DNA of 33,773 bases from Clostridiales bacterium (lineage in GTDB: Bacteria; Bacillota; Clostridia; Christensenellales; Aristaeellaceae), in the NCBI GenBank assembly GCA_004554085.1, contig SFNY01000019.1:1-33773 (forward strand). Direction: 5' to 3'. A program made the position numbers and the translations under genes. Positions 8,024 through 15,695 of the stretch are shown piece after piece. The notes under the pieces are model-generated. The model searched no databases. It was given only the letters and a program-made list of their open reading frames with translations, and was not told where the DNA came from. The stretch's first letter is position 1. The number at the start of each line of letters is the position of its first letter.

Positions 8024-8611
8024 ATGCGCTTCGATACTTCGCTTCTCCAATGGACGCGTCCGCCCCGCAGCTTCTCCATCTCCCCGGAGGAGATTCGCAT
8101 CACCACCGAACCCGGCACTGACCTCTGGCAGCGCACCTACTACGGCTTTCAGAACGACAACGCGCCGGTTCTCCAGATGGAGACGGAGGAGACGCGCTTC
8201 AGCTTCACCGTGCGCACGGACTTCGACAGCAAGCACCGCTTCGACCAGTGCGGCGTGGCCGTGTATCTGGACAGCGAGAACTGGCTGAAGGCCTCGATTG
8301 AGTACGAGAACGCGGAGTACCAGCGCCTGGGCAGCGTGGTGACCAACCATGGTTACTCCGACTGGGCAACCTCGGACATCCCGGCCTCGGTGCGCAGCAT
8401 GTGGTACCGCCTGAGCCGCCGCGAGGCGGACTACTGCATTGAGTGCTCCGCCGACGGCGTGCGCTTCCAGCAGATGCGCATCTGCCACCTCCATGCGGGT
8501 GCGGGCAGGATCCGCTTCGGCGTGTACGCCTGTTCCCCGGAGAATTCCTCCTTCGAGGCGCGCTTCAGCTGCATGGCGCTTACCGACTGCCTGTGGGCCG
8601 ATCATCAGTGA
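8024..8611 (+). CDS. DUF1349 domain protein (concanavalin-like fold)
   Basis: The protein has 195 residues, a typical full length for the DUF1349 family, whose members adopt a concanavalin A-like beta sandwich. Recognisable segments are TWxR-like WQRTYYGFQNDNAPVL near the N-terminus, VRTDFDSKHRFDQCGVAVYL, WLKASIEYEN, and GSVVTNHGYSDWAT followed by a WYRLSRRE strand and the YCIECSADGVRF-QMR strand. Start ATG 8024 is chosen because AGGAGG lies seven bases upstream; an ATG at 7991 falls on the predicted -10 box. No signal peptide, so cytoplasmic. It is divergent from the sugar ABC operon and may act on or bind a carbohydrate, but that is only inferred from context and fold. Confidence 0.85.
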   Translation: MRFDTSLLQWTRPPRSFSISPEEIRITTEPGTDLWQRTYYGFQNDNAPVLQMETEETRFSFTVRTDFDSKHRFDQCGVAVYLDSENWLKASIEYENAEYQRLGSVVTNHGYSDWATSDIPASVRSMWYRLSRREADYCIECSADGVRFQQMRICHLHAGAGRIRFGVYACSPENSSFEARFSCMALTDCLWADHQ

Positions 8612-8639
8612 GCCGCGTGGCAGGCGCGCACTCTGCCTG

Positions 8640-8839
8640 TCAATCCTTAAAAAACCGACGGATGCTTTCTCTTTGCATCGATTTCCTGCATGCGCGTCCA
8701 CCGTTGAGGAGTTCCATGAACTCCACGCCGGTGATGGTCTTGCGGTCGCAGAGGAACCCGGTCAGCTATTGAGCTTCTCCCGGTCTTCCATCAGAGTTTT
8801 TATGGCCTTGTTGTGCGGCTTCTTGACCGGCCCCACCAT
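8640..8839 (-). pseudogene. Remnant of FtsH protease C-terminus, frameshifted
   Basis: The minus strand reads HNKAIKTLMEDREKLN in one frame (8839 to a stop at 8762). After a one-base slip at about 8765 it continues LTGFLCDRKTITGVEFMELL to a stop at 8640. Joined, this looks like the helical C-terminal end of FtsH (M41) metalloproteases: an A..LL...R.KL..L..FL segment followed by a TITG-EFM motif. AAA and zinc protease parts are absent. The simplest reading is a decayed fragment left by rearrangement. Identification is from motif memory only and the fragment is short. Confidence 0.5.
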
Positions 8840-8842
8840 AGC

Positions 8843-8959
8843 AACGCCCTGCCGGAGATGAAGGCACGGGCGGAGGCGGTGCTGCCCGACAACGATCACG
8901 ACGGCGCTGCGGCGGCGATCGGGCAGCTTCTGCTGCCGGAACCGCGCGAGAGCGCCTGA
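8843..8959 (+). pseudogene. Remnant of HAD-family (Cof-type) hydrolase C-terminus
   Basis: The plus strand encodes NALPEMKARAEAVLPDND, then HDGAAAAIGQLLLP and a stop at 8957-8959. This is the usual end of Cof-type HAD phosphatases, where a GNA..E.K..A..V...ND.DG motif closes the Rossmann core. Nothing upstream in any frame resembles the rest of such a protein, and the similarity starts abruptly next to the FtsH-like remnant on the other strand. It lies 12 bases before the next gene start. Confidence 0.55.
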
Positions 8960-8971
8960 CAGGAGGAAAAA

Positions 8972-9616
8972 ATGCGTTTCAATCAGTGGCTCGAGCGGAT
9001 GGAGCGAAAATTCGGGAAGTATGCCATCTCCAATCTGATGATGTACATCGTGGCCTCCATGGCCGCGGTCTTTGTGCTGGACATGCTGATGCCGGTGAAC
9101 CTGACGGCCTATCTCATCTTCAATAAGGCCGCAATCCTGCGAGGACAGCTCTGGCGGCTGGTGACCTTCCTGTTCCTGCCGCCCAACTCCAGCATCGTGT
9201 GGATCCTGTTCTCGCTGTACTTCTACTGGATGATCGGCAGTGCGCTGGAGAACCAGTGGGGCTCGTTCAGGTTCAACCTGTACTACCTCTTCGGCATGCT
9301 GGGCACGATCATCTCCGGCATGATCACCGGCTACGCCACGAACAGCTATCTGAACCTGTCGCTGTTCCTGGGCTTCGCGCTGCTGTACCCGGATTTTCAG
9401 GTGAACCTGTTCTTCTTCCTGCCGGTCAGGGTGAAGTACCTGGCGCTGATCGACGCAGCGGGGCTGCTCGTGAGCTTCGTGATGGGAAACGCCTCCTCGC
9501 GCATCGCACTGGCGATGGCGCTTGTAAACGTGCTGCTGTTCTTCGGCGGGAGCCTGATCCAGCGCGCCCAAAGCGCGTACCGCCGCTACAAGTGGAAAAA
9601 ATCCTTTTGGGAATGA
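8972..9616 (+). CDS. Rhomboid-like integral membrane protein, probably not a protease
   Basis: The protein has 214 residues and about six TM segments from residue 23 to about 195, with a basic C-terminal tail (RRYKWKKSFWE). The layout and motifs such as LRGQLWRLVTFLFLPP, the WILFSLYFYWMIGSALENQWG region and the YYLFGMLG helix resemble the rhomboid/derlin superfamily. The catalytic GxSG serine and the partner histidine are missing; the equivalent region reads YATNSYLNLSLFLGFALLYPD without them. I infer a pseudoprotease with a membrane or folding-related role. RBS AGGAGG is nine bases upstream of ATG. It is followed by a hairpin terminator. Confidence 0.75.
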   Translation: MRFNQWLERMERKFGKYAISNLMMYIVASMAAVFVLDMLMPVNLTAYLIFNKAAILRGQLWRLVTFLFLPPNSSIVWILFSLYFYWMIGSALENQWGSFRFNLYYLFGMLGTIISGMITGYATNSYLNLSLFLGFALLYPDFQVNLFFFLPVRVKYLALIDAAGLLVSFVMGNASSRIALAMALVNVLLFFGGSLIQRAQSAYRRYKWKKSFWE

Positions 9617-9645
9617 ATTGCCGGAAAGCTGGGGACAACGCATTC

Positions 9646-9689
9646 AGGGCCGCTTCGATGTATCGAAGCGGCCCTCAGACTGTCATTTT
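9646..9689 (+). terminator. Hairpin, probable terminator of rhomboid-like gene
   Basis: A perfect stem of about 13-14 bp (arms 9646-9659 and 9662-9675) around a tiny loop, followed after nine bases by TTTTT. The T run is somewhat distant. It lies between two convergent genes, so it may serve both. Confidence 0.55.
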
Positions 9690-9732
9690 TGCGCGGTGCG
9701 CGTGCGCACATCCGGGATCGGGCGTTGCAGAA

Positions 9733-10362
9733 TCAGGCGCGCACGACGCTGATGCGCTGGCGGATGTGGTTCCCGCAGGTCGCCTCGTCCACCATGGCGA
9801 TGGCGTAGTCGGCGTAGCTGATGATGCTCTCGCCGCGCGCGTTCAGCGTCACTTCCTCGCCGCCCAGCAGGTACTTGCCGGTGCGTTCGCCCTCGGCCTG
9901 GAAGTCGCAGGCGGGGCTGACGAAGGTCCACTTCACATCGCTGCGCTGCCGCAGCTCCTCCAGCGCCTTGCCCTGCGCCCGGGCCAGCGGCTTGAACATG
10001 TCCGGGAAGTCGGGGCCGTCCATGACCTGCGCGCTGTGCTCGGGGTTGACGTACAGGCAGCCCGCGCCGCCCACGACCAGCAGGCGAATCTCCGTGCCGC
10101 TGAGGATGTCGCACAGGTGCTTCAGCGAGGCGCTGTGCTGGGGCAGAACCTCGCTCTCCCACGCGCCGAATGCGTCCACCACAACGTCGTAAGCCTTCAG
10201 ATCGGCGGTGGTTAGATTGAAGAGATCCTTCACAATGACCACATTTGCCTCGCTGCGGTTCTCACCGCGAACGATTGCGGTCACGTCCAGGCCCCGGTTC
10301 AGGGCTTCCTTCACGATCAGCTGGCCTGCCTTGCCGTTTGCGCATACAACTGCAATCTTCAT
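9733..10362 (-). CDS. NAD(P)-binding oxidoreductase (atypical SDR, YwnB-like)
   Basis: The protein has 209 residues. An N-terminal Rossmann motif, MKIAVVCANGKAGQLIVKEA, matches the G(A)xGKxGxxIVKEA signature of small NAD(P)H-binding proteins related to flavin/biliverdin reductases. Other matching parts are VTAIVRGENR after the second strand, VVVDAFG, RLLVVGGAGCLYV, the WTFVSPACDF strand and SYADYAIAMVDE near the end. It is cytoplasmic, with substrate unknown. The RBS GGGAGG is eight bases upstream. It is divergent from an HxlR regulator, a common pairing in Bacillota for redox- or electrophile-responsive enzymes, so regulation by that neighbour is likely. Confidence 0.85.
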   Translation of the reverse strand: MKIAVVCANGKAGQLIVKEALNRGLDVTAIVRGENRSEANVVIVKDLFNLTTADLKAYDVVVDAFGAWESEVLPQHSASLKHLCDILSGTEIRLLVVGGAGCLYVNPEHSAQVMDGPDFPDMFKPLARAQGKALEELRQRSDVKWTFVSPACDFQAEGERTGKYLLGGEEVTLNARGESIISYADYAIAMVDEATCGNHIRQRISVVRA

Positions 10363-10450
10363 TTCTGTTTCCTCCCGGGTTTAATCTTGTGCGGGGGCTT
10401 TTCTGCATTTCCCGCCCGCAATGAGAGGATAGCACGGTTCGGAGGGCTTG

Positions 10451-10506
10451 AATAGTACGCACTTTTTTGTGGCATAGGCACTATTTGGTAACAATTGGGT
10501 GGTTAC
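10451..10506. promoter_or_regulatory. Candidate operator region between NAD(P)-binding gene and HxlR gene
   Basis: Two short inverted repeats are visible: AATAGT (10451-10456) with ACTATT (10480-10485), and GTAAC (10488-10492) with GTTAC (10502-10506). They lie upstream of both divergent genes, where an HxlR dimer would be expected to bind. The arms are short, so this is a suggestion only. Confidence 0.3.
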
Positions 10507-10579
10507 TGGGAGGAAACTTTTTGGAATTGCAGGGGTTTTCAGGCGCTATGCCAAATATGTTAAGAATTGATGAAAAGAT

Positions 10580-10609
10580 TGACGCTGCTTTGCAGGCGGC
10601 TTTATAATA
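10580..10609 (+). promoter_or_regulatory. Sigma-A promoter of HxlR gene
   Basis: TTGACG (10580-10585) and TATAAT (10604-10609) with an 18-base spacer. Transcription would start near 10616, leaving a leader of about 34 bases to the chosen ATG. Confidence 0.75.
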
Positions 10610-10649
10610 TCATCAGATGAAACAGATGGGAAAATGGGAGGTGAACTCC

Positions 10650-11015
10650 ATGGAGAAGGAATTGCCGGACTGCCCGGTGGAGACGACGCTGATGCTGATC
10701 TCGGATCGCTGGAAGGTGCTGATTTTGCGGGATCTGTTCACGGGCACGAAGCGCTTCGGCGAGCTGAAGCGCTCGCTGGAGGGGATCTCCCAGAAGGTGC
10801 TGACCGCGAATCTGAAGTCGATGGAGGCCGACGGCCTGCTGACGCGCAGGGCCTATCCGGAGGTGCCGCCCCGGGTGGAGTATACGCTGACCGAGCTGGG
10901 CGAGAGCCTCAAGCCGGTCATTGCCGCAATGTTCGACTGGGGCATGGATTACAAAAGGAGGAACAACTCCCCCACCAGTGAATTGACGGACGCGCTGGGA
11001 TCAATCCTGCACTGA
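10650..11015 (+). CDS. HxlR-family transcriptional regulator
   Basis: The protein has 121 residues, the typical length, and is a single winged helix-turn-helix. The signature CPVETTLMLISDRWKVLILR at the N-terminus is followed by RFGELKRSLEGISQKVLTAN, the recognition-helix region of the family, then the wing GLLTRRAYPEVPPRVEYTLT. Cys8 sits at the conserved N-terminal Cys position used for redox sensing in HypR-type members, so thiol-based control of the divergent NAD(P)-binding gene is plausible. Start ATG 10650 has GGGAGG seven bases upstream; an in-frame ATG at 10617 falls at the predicted transcription start and lacks a binding site. Confidence 0.92.
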   Translation: MEKELPDCPVETTLMLISDRWKVLILRDLFTGTKRFGELKRSLEGISQKVLTANLKSMEADGLLTRRAYPEVPPRVEYTLTELGESLKPVIAAMFDWGMDYKRRNNSPTSELTDALGSILH

Positions 11016-11027
11016 ATGGGCATGACG

Positions 11028-11063
11028 AAGGCTCCCCTGGAATGATTCCGGGGGAGCCTTTTC
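11028..11063. terminator. Terminator between convergent HxlR and manA genes
   Basis: Strong GC-rich hairpin with arms AAGGCTCCCC(t)GGAA and TTCCGGGGGAGCCTT (11028-11060) followed by TTTTC. The A-rich left side gives a weaker U tract for the minus direction, so it may act both ways. Confidence 0.75.
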
Positions 11064-11071
11064 ATACGGCT

Positions 11072-12100
11072 TTATTCCTCAGTCAGTCCCGCGACGTTCT
11101 CCGAGCGGTAGCCCAGCTCTGCGCGCAGCGCTTCGCGGTTGGACAGGGAGGACATGAGCACCTTGCAGTCGTCGCTCTCAATGGTCAGGCCCTCCATGGC
11201 GGCGGGCACCAGCACGCTGTCGAAGGGCGCAAGCTCCAGCTCCTCGTCGCCCCAGCGCAGGGTGCAGGGGCCCAGAGGGGTGAGGAAGAGCATGCGGCCG
11301 TCGCACACCGGCATCTTGCCGGAGACATTCAGGCGGCACAGCTCAAAGTAGCGATTGGAGATGTAGTAGGTGCGGCTGCCGCCCTTGCACAGGCTGGTGG
11401 TGCCGAAAATCTTGTTCAGGTGCAGCTCCGGTCTGGTCACATCCACGGCCTGCCGGGTGTGCAGAGAGCGGGGCTGGCCGTTCTTGCCGACGCGGCCCCA
11501 GTCCCAGAAGCGGTAGGTCACGTCGCTGGACTGCTGAATCTCGTAGATCTGCATGCCCGCGCCGATGGCGTGCACCATGCCGCTGGGAATGTAGTAGACG
11601 TCGCCCGGGCGCACGTCCACCCAGTTCAGCGCAGCCTCGATCTCCGCCGCGCCGCCGTCCACGACCTCCTGAAGCGGCTTGCCGTGGGTGTCCACGCCGT
11701 AGGCCAGGCGCGCGCCCTCCTCGCAGTTCAGAACGATCCAGGCCTCGGTCTTGCCCAGCTTGCCGCCCTCGTTGGCGCCTGCGTAGGCGTCGTCCGGGTG
11801 CACCTGCACGGACAGGGTGTCCTTCGCGTCGATCAGCTTCAGCAGCAGCGGGAAGTCGCTGCCCGCGGGGAGGCCGGTGAGCTGCTCGCCCCACAGCTCG
11901 ATCATGCGGCTGAGGCTCTTGCCGGCGTGCGAACCGTTGCGCACCATGCTTTCGCGCTCGGGAAGGGCCGAGATCTCCAGGCTCTCGCCGGTCTGATCCG
12001 GCGCTTCCTTCATGAATGCGTCGCGCAGCATGGAGCCGCCCCAGGGCGTTTCCTCGCCGGAGCGGAAGTGGGGCGCCATCAAAAGCGGATAAAGCGTCAT
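11072..12100 (-). CDS. manA: Mannose-6-phosphate isomerase, class I
   Basis: The protein has 342 residues in the cupin-fold type I phosphomannose isomerase family (the short Bacillus-like form). It converts mannose 6-phosphate and fructose 6-phosphate, using Zn. Supporting segments: PHFRSGEETPWGGSML at the N-terminus, the signature FPLLLKLIDAKDTLSVQVHP with its Zn-ligand region VQVHPDD, then GKTEAWIVLNCE, PGDVYYIPSGMVHAIG with the third cupin His, and IYEIQQSSDVTYRFWDWGR. ATG 12100 is chosen because AGGAGG lies nine bases upstream; an in-frame TTG two codons earlier is too close to that site. Role: mannose entry to glycolysis or GDP-mannose supply. Confidence 0.95.
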   Translation of the reverse strand: MTLYPLLMAPHFRSGEETPWGGSMLRDAFMKEAPDQTGESLEISALPERESMVRNGSHAGKSLSRMIELWGEQLTGLPAGSDFPLLLKLIDAKDTLSVQVHPDDAYAGANEGGKLGKTEAWIVLNCEEGARLAYGVDTHGKPLQEVVDGGAAEIEAALNWVDVRPGDVYYIPSGMVHAIGAGMQIYEIQQSSDVTYRFWDWGRVGKNGQPRSLHTRQAVDVTRPELHLNKIFGTTSLCKGGSRTYYISNRYFELCRLNVSGKMPVCDGRMLFLTPLGPCTLRWGDEELELAPFDSVLVPAAMEGLTIESDDCKVLMSSLSNREALRAELGYRSENVAGLTEE

Positions 12101-12134
12101 CGTCAAAAACCTCCTGCTTGAAAAAGTATGGGAA

Positions 12135-12154
12135 CTGTTCTATACTGGTAACAG
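12135..12154. promoter_or_regulatory. Candidate operator in manA leader
   Basis: Inverted repeat CTGTT-(10 bases)-AACAG between the manA promoter and its ribosome-binding site. The arms are only 5 bp, so a regulator site is possible but unproven. Confidence 0.25.
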
Positions 12155-12199
12155 CTGCGCAGAGATTCATCATCTGCCAGCATATGTGTAGATAATCTT

Positions 12200-12228
12200 A
12201 CTTTATCACCAGGAACCGAAACTGTCAA
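12200..12228 (-). promoter_or_regulatory. Sigma-A promoter of manA
   Basis: On the minus strand a perfect TTGACA (12228-12223), 17 bases, then TAAAGT (12205-12200) preceded by TGA (extended -10). Confidence 0.7.
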
Positions 12229-12247
12229 GGGAAAAGAGGTCGGGCTG

Positions 12248-14560
12248 TTGAAGAAGATCCATGTGGTGAGCGTGCGGACGCTGGCGGAATTTGCCTGCGC
12301 CACGGGCAGCGTCACCTCCGCAAGCCGCATGGCCGCGCGCATGCGGGAGGGCCGCGAGGGCCACGTCGCCGTGCAGCGGATGCTGGACGAGCGCTGGGTC
12401 GCGGAGCTTCCCGTATCGCTGGACGTGAACGTGGGCGGCGTTCAGCTTCGGGTGCAGGGCCGCGCGGACGCAGCGTGGCTGGAGAGGGAATGCGCGCACA
12501 TCGCCGAGATCAAGACCACGCGGATCAACCCCAACGAGATCCTCAGCGAGGACTATCCGGCCCACTGGGCCCAGGCCGAGATCTACGCCCACCAGCTCTG
12601 CGCGCGGGACGGCTATGCTTCTGCGGAGGTGCAGCTGATCTACGTGGGCGTGCGCGGCGGTCAGCGCAGCTTCAGGCGGGAGCTGGATCGGGATGAGCTT
12701 GCGCGGCGCTTTATGGCCTACGCGCTGCCTTACGCGCGGCAGCTGGAGGCCCAGGAGCGCTGGAAGGAGGCCTCCGAGCCGACGCTCCAGAGTCTGCGCT
12801 TTCCCTTTGCGGAGTTCCGCGAGGGTCAGCGGGAGATGGCGGCCTGCGTGGAGCATGCGCTGTGCACGGGCGGGCGTGCGCTGATCGAGGCCCCCACCGG
12901 CATCGGCAAGACGGCGGCGGCGCTCTACGGCGCGCTGAAGGCGCTGGGTGCGGGGAAGGTGACCAGCGTATTCTATCTCACCGCGCGCACCACGGGCCGC
13001 AGGGCGGCGGAGAATGCGCTGAACCTGATGCGCGGAGATGGCCTGCGCATTCGATCGGTGACGCTGACCGCCAAGGAGAAGATCTGCTTCCAGCGCAAGC
13101 CGGACTGCGCGCTGTGCCGCTACGGCGACGGCTACTTTGAGCGCCGCCGGGAGGCGCTGCGGCGGGCCATGGAGATGGAGGTGCTGGACGCGGAGGCCAT
13201 CTCCGAGCTGGCGCGGGAGTATGAAATCTGCCCCTTCGAGCTGTCGCTGGATCTGACGGAGCTGGCCGACGTGGTGATCTGCGACTACAACTACGTGTTC
13301 GATCCCCGGGTGAGCCTGAAGCGCCACTTTGACCGCAAGAGCCGCGCGGGCCTGCTGATCGACGAGGCCCACAACCTGCCCGACCGCGCCCGGGAGATGT
13401 ACTCGGCATCTCTGTCCGGCGAACGGGTGGCCGCATTGCGCGCGCGCATCGCGGCGGTGTTTGGCGAGGAGGACATGCTGCTTGCGTCCATATCGGCGCT
13501 GCTTGCCCAGCTGACGGTGGAGGATGCGGAGTACGATGCGCTGCGGGAGCCTCCGCAGGAGCTGGTGCGCGCCGCGTCGGAGTTCGCCGCCAGGGCGGAG
13601 GAGCTGCGGGTGAGCGACGAGGACACGGTGGAGCTGATGCTGGACTGCAGCTGGTTCGTCCGCGTGGCGAAGCAGTTCGACGAGGACATCTACCGGGCGC
13701 TGATCCGGCCGGAGGGTGCGGGGAATCACATCGAGCTGCGGCTGTGGTGCTTTGCGCCGGAGAAGTATCTCGATCGCAGCTACAAGCGCGTGGGCGGCGT
13801 GGCGCTGTTCTCGGCGACCCTCGCGCCCATGGACTTCTACGGAAAGATCCTGGCCGCGCCCGATCAAGACGGCTGGCTCCAGCTGGAGTCACCATTCCCC
13901 AGAGAGAACCTGTTTGTGGCGCGGCTGCCGGTGTCGGTGCGCTACCGGGATCGCAATGAAACCATGGAGCAGGTGACGCGCATCATCCACGCCATGAGCC
14001 AGGCCCATAAGGGCAATTATCTGGCCTGCTTTCCCTCCCACGCCTATCTGATGCAGGCGTACAAATACTACTGCACCCGCTACCCGGGGGAGCGCGCGGT
14101 GTGCCAGGAGAGCCACATGAGCGAGGGTAAGCGCCGCAGGTTCATCGAGCTGTTCGAGCAGAACCCCCAGGAGTCGCTGACGGCCTTCATCGTGCTGGGC
14201 GGCGTGTTCTCCGAGGGCGTGGATCTGCCCGACGACCGTCTGTCCGGCGCGGCGATCATCTCCACGGGCATGCCCCAGGTCAACCCGGAGTCGGAGCTGC
14301 TGCGGGAGATCTACGACGACGGCTTCGAGGGCGGCTACGACGCGGCCTACACCTATCCGGGCTTCCGGCGGGTGCTGCAGGCGGCGGGCCGCGTGATCCG
14401 CACCGAGACCGACCGGGGCGTGGTGCTGCTGCTGGACGCAAGATACACATCGGAGAAGTATCTGGAGCTGATGCCCGGCCACTGGCGGTTGCAGAAGATC
14501 GCCAGCATGAGCGCACTCAACCGTAAGTTGAATGCCTTCTGGGAGCGACAAACCGATTGA
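12248..14560 (+). CDS. PD-(D/E)XK nuclease / DinG-XPD-type DNA helicase fusion with Fe-S cluster
   Basis: The protein has 770 residues. The N-terminal region (about 1-140) has a PD-(D/E)XK nuclease pattern: D74 in QGRADAAW, then EIK in CAHIAEIKTT, followed by an AQAEIYAHQL helix. The superfamily 2 helicase begins near residue 190: Walker A EAPTGIGKT (about 213-221), four cysteines (CFQRKPDCALC at about 281-290 and EICPF near 326) placed like the XPD/DinG 4Fe-4S ligands, DEAH box LLIDEAHN (about 368), and C-terminal motifs LGGVFSEGVDLP and QAAGRVIRTETDRG. It should unwind DNA 5'-3' and may nick it, a repair role. The start is a TTG with AGAGGT upstream; the exact start is uncertain. Confidence 0.85.
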   Translation: MKKIHVVSVRTLAEFACATGSVTSASRMAARMREGREGHVAVQRMLDERWVAELPVSLDVNVGGVQLRVQGRADAAWLERECAHIAEIKTTRINPNEILSEDYPAHWAQAEIYAHQLCARDGYASAEVQLIYVGVRGGQRSFRRELDRDELARRFMAYALPYARQLEAQERWKEASEPTLQSLRFPFAEFREGQREMAACVEHALCTGGRALIEAPTGIGKTAAALYGALKALGAGKVTSVFYLTARTTGRRAAENALNLMRGDGLRIRSVTLTAKEKICFQRKPDCALCRYGDGYFERRREALRRAMEMEVLDAEAISELAREYEICPFELSLDLTELADVVICDYNYVFDPRVSLKRHFDRKSRAGLLIDEAHNLPDRAREMYSASLSGERVAALRARIAAVFGEEDMLLASISALLAQLTVEDAEYDALREPPQELVRAASEFAARAEELRVSDEDTVELMLDCSWFVRVAKQFDEDIYRALIRPEGAGNHIELRLWCFAPEKYLDRSYKRVGGVALFSATLAPMDFYGKILAAPDQDGWLQLESPFPRENLFVARLPVSVRYRDRNETMEQVTRIIHAMSQAHKGNYLACFPSHAYLMQAYKYYCTRYPGERAVCQESHMSEGKRRRFIELFEQNPQESLTAFIVLGGVFSEGVDLPDDRLSGAAIISTGMPQVNPESELLREIYDDGFEGGYDAAYTYPGFRRVLQAAGRVIRTETDRGVVLLLDARYTSEKYLELMPGHWRLQKIASMSALNRKLNAFWERQTD

Positions 14561-14585
14561 AAAATTTACCGCATTCATATATAAT
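14557..14585 (+). promoter_or_regulatory. Sigma-A promoter of XpaC-like gene
   Basis: TTGAAA (14557-14562) overlaps the helicase stop codon, with a 17-base spacer and perfect TATAAT (14580-14585). The downstream gene therefore has its own promoter. Confidence 0.75.
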
Positions 14586-14608
14586 ATCGGCTAGGAGTGT
14601 GAAAATGA

Positions 14609-15619
14609 ATGGGCAGAACCTATAATGGAAGATTTTTCAGCCCGGAGGAACCCAAGAGCGGCACGGGCGCATTGATCGGCGGCCTTGTGATGATTCCGCT
14701 GTGGTCGATTCCGGTGGCGGGCATCGCCTTTCTCGCGGCGAGCATCGGCTGCTTCATCAAGTGCGGCAAGCGCGGCGCGGAGCGTCGCCTGATCCGACGC
14801 TTTCACGAGTGCTGCACGGTGATCGGCCTGCGCCAGCACGTGCCGGTCAAGGAGCTGGCCAAGGCGGTGGAGCTGTCCGCGAATGATATACGCAAGCAGC
14901 TTCAGACGATGATCGCCCGGGGCTACTTCGGCGACGGCGCATATCTGGATCTGGCCCACGGCGAGCTGGTGCTGCCGCCGGTGGCGCGCGAGGCCAAACA
15001 GAGCGGCGGTTGGCGCGATCTGGTGAACGAGGTGCTGAACATGCTGCGCGGCGACCAGGTGTTTTCTGACGACGCGCAGGACGCGGACTTCAGGCCCGCA
15101 GAGCCTGTGAAGCCGGAGCCTGCGGCGCAGCCCGAGCCGGAACCCCAGCCGGAGCCTGCGAAGAAGCCCAGCCCCGCAAGCGTCAAGAAGACCTACATGG
15201 ACGAGCTGGAGCGCATCCTCAACGAGCTGTACCAGCTCAACGAGCAGATCGAGGACGAGGCGGTGTCGGCGCGCATCGACCGCATCGGCACGCTCACGGC
15301 GGGCATCTTCCGCGCGGTGATCGACAATCCCGAGCGGGAGCAGGACGTGCGCAAGTTCATGAACTACTACCTGCCCACCACGCTCAAGCTGCTCAAGTCC
15401 TACGACATGCTGGAGGAGCAGAGCTACCAGGGCGAGAACATCGTGGCCAGCCGCAGGAAGATCGAGAGCGTGCTGGACACGCTGATCGCGGCCTTCGAGA
15501 AGCAGCTGGACCGCCTGTTCCAGAACGACGCGCTGGACATTGCCACCGACATCGACGTGCTGGAGACGATGATGGCCGGAGACGGACTGAGCAGCAAGGG
15601 TCAGATGGGCATGCACTGA
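14609..15619 (+). CDS. XpaC-like protein (5-bromo-4-chloroindolyl phosphate hydrolysis family)
   Basis: The protein has 336 residues. Residues about 22-52 form one or two TM segments (GALIGGLVMIPLWSIPVAGI then AFLAASIGCF). A winged-helix-like stretch (PVKELAKAVELSANDIRKQL) and a Pro/Glu-rich linker (about 168-190) follow. The C-terminal helical region contains DVRKFMNYYLPTTLKLLKSY and a DIDVLETMMAGDGL end, the hallmark of XpaC family proteins. XpaC is often encoded with TelA (tellurite resistance), but no telA is present here. Its role is unknown; the family name comes from an X-phosphate phenotype. ATG 14609 has TAGGAG 11 bases upstream. Confidence 0.82.
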   Translation: MGRTYNGRFFSPEEPKSGTGALIGGLVMIPLWSIPVAGIAFLAASIGCFIKCGKRGAERRLIRRFHECCTVIGLRQHVPVKELAKAVELSANDIRKQLQTMIARGYFGDGAYLDLAHGELVLPPVAREAKQSGGWRDLVNEVLNMLRGDQVFSDDAQDADFRPAEPVKPEPAAQPEPEPQPEPAKKPSPASVKKTYMDELERILNELYQLNEQIEDEAVSARIDRIGTLTAGIFRAVIDNPEREQDVRKFMNYYLPTTLKLLKSYDMLEEQSYQGENIVASRRKIESVLDTLIAAFEKQLDRLFQNDALDIATDIDVLETMMAGDGLSSKGQMGMH

Positions 15620-15633
15620 CGCACGAAACGCAT

Positions 15634-15691
15634 CCATATATAGAGACAGCGGACAACCTCGAAAAAGGTTATCCGCTGTCTCTATATATGG
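15634..15691. terminator. Long hairpin between convergent genes (26-bp stem)
   Basis: Arms 15634-15659 and 15666-15691 pair over 26 positions with one mismatch and a 6-base loop. It separates the convergent XpaC-like and lipoprotein genes. T tracts are weak on both sides (TTTT after seven bases on plus), so it may end transcription by stem strength alone or block antisense read-through. Confidence 0.6.
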
Positions 15692-15695
15692 AAGC

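Noticed and set aside
12206..13867. 553-codon minus-strand open frame across the helicase
   Set aside because: Shadow of the helicase gene; the plus-strand product has all helicase motifs while this one has low-complexity Arg/Leu/His sequence.
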